From: Chloroflexota bacterium
Lineage (GTDB): Bacteria; Chloroflexota; Anaerolineae; JAADDB01
DNA length: 11,028 nucleotides
Assembly (NCBI GenBank): GCA_013154135.1
Contig: JAADDB010000116.1
Coordinates: forward strand, 1-11,028
Reading direction: 5' to 3'
Position 1 is the stretch's first letter; every line of letters starts with the position of its first letter. The position numbers and the translations under genes were made by a program. Positions 7,540 through 11,028 of the stretch are shown here, one piece after another. The notes below the pieces were generated by a model. It saw nothing but the letters and a program-made list of their open reading frames with translations. It searched no databases and was not told where the DNA came from.

Positions 7540-7567
7540 TTTAGCCTCCCCTAAAATGTGCGTTTAG
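7540..7567. promoter_or_regulatory. Inverted-repeat operator candidate overlapping the regulator's ribosome site
   Basis: Three alternating arms are present: TTTAG (7540-7544), CTAAA (7551-7555) and TTTAG (7563-7567). They span the ribosome-binding site and run into the -10 box of the leftward promoter. TTAG-N6-CTAA is also found inside the DtxR/IdeR box consensus recalled from actinobacteria. This is a plausible autoregulatory site for the neighbouring DtxR-type regulator, but no footprint or second copy supports it here. Confidence 0.45.
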
Positions 7568-7594
7568 TATAACACCGGGACTTCGGACAAACAA
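7566..7594 (-). promoter_or_regulatory. Promoter of the dtxR-feoA/feoB operon
   Basis: On the minus strand, TTGTTT (7594-7589) and TATACT (7571-7566) are separated by 17 bp. The -10 lies 28 bp upstream of the start codon, giving a leader of about 20 nt. This is a strong match to a housekeeping sigma-70-type promoter. Confidence 0.72.
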
Positions 7595-7618
7595 CTTTGG
7601 TCAGCGAACAAGATTCAG

Positions 7619-7686
7619 CCGCACCTCGGCGGCGGCCGGGGCCGTACCTCAGCGGGATATCGACGTCATCGCCCCGTGCCAGAAGA
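7619..7686 (+). repeat. GC hairpin element, copy B, between the divergent genes
   Basis: This copy carries the exact strings CCGCACCTCGGC (7619-7630) and TCGCCCCGTGCCAGAAGA (7669-7686) shared with copy A. CGGGGC (7637-7642) pairs with GCCCCG (7671-7676), the same stem base as in copy A, but the rest of the long stem is not conserved. The gap between the shared strings is 38 bp here and 15 bp in copy A. Looser similarity continues 3' (for example TTTTCCAAGCC against CTTTCCAGGCC). Like copy A it lies in sense orientation upstream of a gene, and a promoter follows it. Confidence 0.65.
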
Positions 7687-7742
7687 CAGTCGGCCTCTGT
7701 GGCGTGGAAACGGGAAAGACAGAATTTTCCAAGCCAATTAGG

Positions 7743-7771
7743 TTGGAGCCGACTCGAGTTTGTGGTAAAGT
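7743..7771 (+). promoter_or_regulatory. Promoter of the pseudo-metzincin gene
   Basis: TTGGAG (7743-7748) and TAAAGT (7766-7771) are 17 bp apart. The -10 is preceded by TGG, which fits an extended -10 (TGnTAAAGT). The start codon follows 55 bp downstream of the -10. Confidence 0.6.
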
Positions 7772-7825
7772 GCCGTTTGGTTAGAGCTGTTACTCGTCAC
7801 AAGGTTGTTGTGGAGGGAGGTGTTC

Positions 7826-8953
7826 ATGGCGTTGGTTAGTGTTGGCTGGGTTTTGGCGGCCGACGTGTGGGATGAAGAGTTGTTGGCCGCGTACGAGCTG
7901 GCCCGCGAGCAGGTGCTGGACGTGTTGCGCGCGCAGTTCCCCGAGTTCGAATGGGAGATGCCCTTTGTGGAGCGGCGTGTGTATGTGCCTTTGGGCGCTT
8001 TGGATCCTCTTCCCCTGTTGGAGTTAGGGGCAGAGGAGAAGATCTACCGCCGCTGGGATTATGCTGTGGTTGTGGTGCCGAATGAGTTGAATCCCCGACA
8101 TCGTATTTTTACCATTGGGATTCCCTCCACCGCGCTGGAGGTGGCCGTTGTGTCCTCGGCTCGCTTGGGCCGCGGGGACGCGCTTGTGGAGCGGTTGGGC
8201 GGATTGGTTCTCCACATGTTGGGGCATCTGTGGGGGGTGGAACACACGTTGGAGGGACCTACACGCCCGGCCGATTTCCCCGAGTTGTTGCGCATTGAAC
8301 CATTTCCGGAGGAGGCCCGCGAGGCGATTATACGGCATCTGCGCGAGGTAGCTGATGCCCGGTTGGAGGAACAGGGACCTCACCGCGGGTGGTTGACTTT
8401 TTACGTGCGCACGTTCCTGACGGATCCGCGAGGTATTTTGGAGGATGTGTGGAACTGTGCGCCTTGGGAGTTGCCCTTGTACTTGGGCCGGCTGACGGCC
8501 GCTGCCGCGGTATCCACCATCTTTTTCCTCATGACGGCAGAGGCGTGGGAGATTGGGGCCCACCTGCCCTTCTCTCTCATCGCGTGGGGAGCGGTGATTT
8601 CGGTGTTGATGGCCACCGGTCTCCTCTTTTTCGGCCAGAATTTGGGGCAAATCACCCGGGAGCACGGCTTACGGGAACAGGTGGCTCGAACTCAACTGGT
8701 GCTGTTCGGCACCATTCTCATGGGGATGTTGTTCTTGTGGGTGGTGATTTACCTCATCTCCCTGGGGGTTTCCTATTTGATGCCCCAGGGTGTCGTCACC
8801 GAGTGGGCGGGGGTGCCCTCTCCGGTCCATTTGCCCTTGACCCAATACGCGGCCTTTATGGCCTCCGTGGGGGTTGTTGCCGCGGCCCTAGGCGGGAATT
8901 TGGAGGAGGAAGAGGATATCAAAGCCGAGGTGTTGTTCGATGAGGAGGCGTGA
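7826..8953 (+). CDS. Archaemetzincin-like membrane protein lacking the catalytic glutamate
   Basis: I do not recognise a named family for the whole 375-residue protein. Residues 1 to about 200 form a soluble domain that contains H130-MLG-H134-LW-G137-VE-H140. This keeps the zinc ligands of the metzincin signature HExxHxxGxxH, but methionine 131 takes the place of the catalytic glutamate. The preceding AVVSSARL and VPNELNP stretches loosely resemble archaemetzincins. No Met-turn or cysteine-rich tail of that family is evident. Four predicted membrane helices follow (about 218-237, 249-270, 291-318 and 341-361), with an acidic C-terminus. It probably binds zinc without normal peptidase activity and could be a sensor, scaffold or inactive protease. 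The ATG has GGAGGG 8 bp upstream; a TTG seven codons earlier would place that site inside the gene. It is transcribed alone, divergent from the iron operon. Confidence 0.8.
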   Translation: MALVSVGWVLAADVWDEELLAAYELAREQVLDVLRAQFPEFEWEMPFVERRVYVPLGALDPLPLLELGAEEKIYRRWDYAVVVVPNELNPRHRIFTIGIPSTALEVAVVSSARLGRGDALVERLGGLVLHMLGHLWGVEHTLEGPTRPADFPELLRIEPFPEEAREAIIRHLREVADARLEEQGPHRGWLTFYVRTFLTDPRGILEDVWNCAPWELPLYLGRLTAAAAVSTIFFLMTAEAWEIGAHLPFSLIAWGAVISVLMATGLLFFGQNLGQITREHGLREQVARTQLVLFGTILMGMLFLWVVIYLISLGVSYLMPQGVVTEWAGVPSPVHLPLTQYAAFMASVGVVAAALGGNLEEEEDIKAEVLFDEEA

Positions 8954-8966
8954 TGGGGGCAGGGGC

Positions 8967-8997
8967 TAACGAGTAAGGAGTAACGATTAACGATTAA
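8967..8997 (+). repeat. 7-bp tandem repeats 3' of the pseudo-metzincin gene
   Basis: Four units with a 7-bp period (TAACGAG, TAAGGAG, then two of TAACGAT) end in TAA and a run of G. The 3' end GAGTAACGATTAA plus G-run equals that of the repeat block 3' of nifJ read on the minus strand, with one unit more here. The block begins 14 bp after the stop codon. Confidence 0.75.
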
Positions 8998-9106
8998 GGG
9001 GGGCTGGGGGCTTCTTCGATACCAAGTTGGACAGAGGAAGTCCCCGTTGGAGGGCAGGGCTCCACGTCCTCTCCCCGTGTCGGGGGTCTCACGGAAAAGT
9101 CCGTAT

Positions 9107-9135
9107 TTGACAAGAGCTATCAAGTGGGGTATACT
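9107..9135 (+). promoter_or_regulatory. Near-consensus promoter of the sugar ABC operon
   Basis: TTGACA (9107-9112) and TATACT (9130-9135) are exactly 17 bp apart, with only one base off the sigma-70 consensus. The predicted transcription start is near 9142, inside the palindrome that follows. This placement also argues that the permease cannot start at the upstream in-frame codons. Confidence 0.9.
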
Positions 9136-9137
9136 GG

Positions 9138-9169
9138 AACCGCTTTTGCACACGTGTGCAAAAGCGGTT
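9138..9169. promoter_or_regulatory. Perfect 32-bp palindromic operator
   Basis: The half-site AACCGCTTTTGCACAC (9138-9153) is followed at once by its exact reverse complement (9154-9169), with no spacer and no mismatch. It covers about -4 to +28 relative to the predicted start. An even palindrome centred on CG with a TTGCACA-type arm fits a LacI-family operator for a sugar transport operon. The regulator gene is not in the window. The RNA could also form a 5' hairpin, but the position and symmetry favour a DNA site. Confidence 0.85.
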
Positions 9170-9300
9170 TACACTTCATTGCGGGGAGGACAACGGGAAT
9201 TGCCCCTCTCCCCGATGGTGAACATCCCCCTTGTTGTGCTGTCGGATCTTTTCGTTGGACCACAAAGCGGTCGGTTTGGATGACCCGTTGGGGGACATGC

Positions 9301-10323
9301 ATGGCACAACGAACGTTGCCGCGGCATCCGGTGAAGCGGACATGGGTGCTCTTGCGCGGTAAATTGGCCGAATATCCAGAAGCCGTCGCTTTTATCAGCT
9401 TCCTCCTCATCTTCACCTTCTTCGCCTCGGTGAACGAGCATTTCTTGACCCCCATCGCTATTTCCAACATCCTCACCTTTGGGAGTATTGTGGGCATTGT
9501 GGTCATCGGAGTGGCCATGCTCATGATCTCCGGGGAATTCGATTTGTCCGTGGGCTCTATCTTCGCGGTGGCCAGCTATGTGTTTGCCCTCTCCCTGAAC
9601 CGGGGCATCCACCCACTCCTCGCGCTCACCTTGGCCCTGGCTGTCAGCGCCTTCCTCGGCCTGGTGAACGGTCTTATAGTGGTGGGAACCCGGATTCCCT
9701 CTTTCATCGCCACTTTGGGGACTATGTTGGCCTACCGCGGCATTGCTCGTGCGGTGGGACATGGACGTTTTGCCACTTACAAAGGGCCTCGTCCCTTTCT
9801 CTTCGATGTACTAAACGCACCCCTGGAATCTTTGAACCGTCTTTTCTCGCCGCCGGCTACCTTTCGCCTCTCCATCCTTTGGTTTCTCGCCATTGCGATC
9901 CTCATGTCCTTTGTCCTTCTGCGCACCCGCTACGGGAACTGGACGTACGCGACCGGCGGCGATGCGGATGCTGCACGCGCCCAGGGCGTGCCGGTACTCC
10001 GGGTGAAACTCACGAACTTCGTGCTCTCCGGCTTTTTCGCCGGTTTGGCCAGCGTCATCCAATTCGCGCACAGGACCAGTGTGGACCCCCTGCGCGGGGC
10101 GGGGATGGAACTCATCGCGGTGGCCGCAGCCGTTATCGGTGGGGTGCAGCTCACCGGCGGGTATGGCACGATCCTCGGCGCTACCGTGGGCATTCTCATT
10201 ATTCAGATGATGGAACAGGGGTTGGTGCTGATGCAGGTGCCCATTCAAGTCTTTCAAGCCTTTGCAGGTCTTCTCATCATCGTCGCGGTGTTAAGTAACA
10301 AGTACTTGAGCTCATATGGATGA
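9301..10323 (+). CDS. Sugar ABC transporter permease, RbsC/XylH-like
   Basis: This 340-residue polytopic membrane protein belongs to the ribose/xylose/galactose permease family (BPD_transp_2). It forms the membrane pore for import of a sugar or related small molecule. The hallmark ISGEFDLSVGS is at 76-86, and the ATPase-contact loop GGDADAARAQGV is at about 220-231. It has about eight to ten hydrophobic segments. Length and ends match the family. The chosen ATG has GGGGGA 5 bp upstream; an ATG seven codons earlier (9280) is possible but lacks a ribosome site. Starts further upstream fall in the palindrome or promoter. The lipoprotein gene follows after 16 bp. The substrate cannot be named from the sequence. 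Confidence 0.93.
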   Translation: MAQRTLPRHPVKRTWVLLRGKLAEYPEAVAFISFLLIFTFFASVNEHFLTPIAISNILTFGSIVGIVVIGVAMLMISGEFDLSVGSIFAVASYVFALSLNRGIHPLLALTLALAVSAFLGLVNGLIVVGTRIPSFIATLGTMLAYRGIARAVGHGRFATYKGPRPFLFDVLNAPLESLNRLFSPPATFRLSILWFLAIAILMSFVLLRTRYGNWTYATGGDADAARAQGVPVLRVKLTNFVLSGFFAGLASVIQFAHRTSVDPLRGAGMELIAVAAAVIGGVQLTGGYGTILGATVGILIIQMMEQGLVLMQVPIQVFQAFAGLLIIVAVLSNKYLSSYG

Positions 10324-10339
10324 ACAGGGAGGAGGAGCC

Positions 10340-11028
10340 ATGAAACTCAAACACGTTGTCGCGTTATTTGCCCTTGTTTTGGTGGTCGCGCTTGTCATCG
10401 CCGCCTGTGCTCCCACCACAGCTCCTACACAAGCGCCGGCTGAGACGACGAAGTCCACCCAGGTGAAAGAGGAGGCGCAACCCTCTCCGACGCCGGTACC
10501 AAAGAAGGAGGAGACAAAGGCCGCGCCTGAGACCACAGAGGCCGTTGCCCCCGAGGAGCAGCGGCTCAAGATCGTGATGGTCCAACACGCCTTGTGCGCG
10601 TGGGATTCCTTCTGGTGCACCGTTGAACAGGGGGCCAAGGACGCGGCCAAGGCCATGAACGTGGATCTCACCATCCTGGGGCCGGACAAGTTCGACCTGG
10701 AGAAGACGGCCTCGTTGATTGACCAGGCGGTAGCCGCGAACCCGGATGGGCTGGCGGTGACGATAACGGATCCGGCGCTGTTCAAGGAGCCCATCATGCG
10801 GGCCATCGAGGCGGGGATACCCGTGGTTGGATACAACGCGGGGTCGGGCCCGGAGAAGGACGGCATCCCCTACCTGACGTACATCGGCATGGACGAGTAC
10901 CAGGGTGGGTATCAAAGTGGTAAGCGATTACTCACCGCCGGTGCCACCAAGGGCGTGTGCATCAACCATCAGGTAGGACATGCGGGCTTGGATGCCCGGT
11001 GTGCGGGGTTCATCGACGCCTTCAAGGA
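10340..11028 (+). CDS. Sugar ABC transporter substrate-binding lipoprotein (partial)
   Basis: The 3' end lies beyond the window; 229 complete codons are visible. A type II signal peptide ends in the lipobox IAAC with the lipidated C23. A Pro/Thr/Glu/Lys-rich linker follows to about residue 74, which would hold the binding domain off the membrane. A periplasmic-binding-protein fold (Peripla_BP_4, RbsB-like) starts at LKIVMVQHA (76-84), with typical features such as the repeated alpha/beta pattern, LIDQAVAANPDGLAVTITDP and AIEAGIPVVGYNAG. Cysteines C86 and C93 flank AWDSFW near the expected ligand cleft and could form a disulfide. AGGAGGAG lies 5 bp upstream of the ATG. It is co-transcribed with the permease, 16 bp apart. 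Confidence 0.93.
   Translation, partial: MKLKHVVALFALVLVVALVIAACAPTTAPTQAPAETTKSTQVKEEAQPSPTPVPKKEETKAAPETTEAVAPEEQRLKIVMVQHALCAWDSFWCTVEQGAKDAAKAMNVDLTILGPDKFDLEKTASLIDQAVAANPDGLAVTITDPALFKEPIMRAIEAGIPVVGYNAGSGPEKDGIPYLTYIGMDEYQGGYQSGKRLLTAGATKGVCINHQVGHAGLDARCAGFIDAFK

Larger units (their letters stand above)
8954..9300 (+). other. Gene-free spacer carrying the ABC operon control region
   Basis: This 347-bp stretch holds 7-bp repeats (8967-8997), small GC hairpins (CCCCG-TGT-CGGGG at 9073-9085 and ACGGA-AAAG-TCCGT at 9091-9104), a near-consensus promoter, a 32-bp palindrome and a leader of about 160 nt before the permease start. No terminator with a clear T-run was found for the upstream gene. 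Confidence 0.65.

Noticed and set aside
7805..7825. A TTG start seven codons upstream for the pseudo-metzincin
   Set aside because: The purine-rich ribosome site at 7812-7817 would lie inside the gene, while it is perfectly spaced for the ATG at 7826.
9062..9080. A third copy of the GC hairpin element near the ABC promoter
   Set aside because: CACGTCCTCTCCCCGTG resembles the shared string, but the match stops after about 17 bases with two mismatches and the flanks differ, so chance is likely.
9124..9300. A longer permease beginning at 9124
   Set aside because: That start lies inside the promoter spacer upstream of the predicted transcription start, and the extra residues only translate the palindrome and leader.

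Overview
The window is a G+C-rich bacterial chromosome segment (roughly 60% by eye). It suggests an anaerobic or fermentative, possibly thermophilic bacterium, most plausibly a member of the Chloroflexota. The reasons are a full-length single-chain pyruvate:ferredoxin oxidoreductase, a solute-binding lipoprotein with a Pro/Thr/Ala/Glu-rich linker of the kind common in Anaerolineae-like genomes, and GC-rich hairpin repeats between genes. The taxonomic call is an inference and no marker gene proves it.

Bases 1-419 hold no gene. They carry a short GC palindrome, a multi-hairpin structured element, degenerate 7-bp tandem repeats and the intrinsic terminator of the leftward transcription unit. Leftward from 7537 come three genes: a membrane-anchored DtxR-type regulator fused to two FeoA-like domains (7537-6539), the ferrous iron permease FeoB (6536-4326, only 2 bp behind the regulator) and, after a 321-bp spacer, the pyruvate:ferredoxin oxidoreductase nifJ (4004-420). 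The regulator-feoB pair reads as an iron-sensing and iron-uptake operon. nifJ has its own candidate promoter in the spacer, and its product is a heavy consumer of iron (three [4Fe-4S] clusters are expected).

Rightward from 7826 lies a membrane protein whose N-terminal domain resembles an archaemetzincin-type zinc protease with the three zinc-ligand histidines in place but the catalytic glutamate replaced by methionine. It appears to be a pseudo-protease with a four-helix membrane tail, and it is the most unusual gene here. Next comes a sugar-type ABC importer operon: a near-consensus promoter (TTGACA-17-TATACT), a perfect 32-bp palindrome over the transcription start that looks like a repressor operator, an RbsC-family permease (9301-10323) and a solute-binding lipoprotein (10340 to beyond the window). 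No transport ATPase is visible, so it is probably further downstream.

Two intergenic sequence families recur. One is a GC hairpin element sharing an 18-bp exact string and a 12-bp exact string, present in the feoB-nifJ spacer and in the spacer between the divergent genes. The other is a 7-bp repeat family found 3' of nifJ and 3' of the pseudo-metzincin gene, in the sense orientation at both places. I found no phage, transposon, CRISPR array, tRNA or rRNA.
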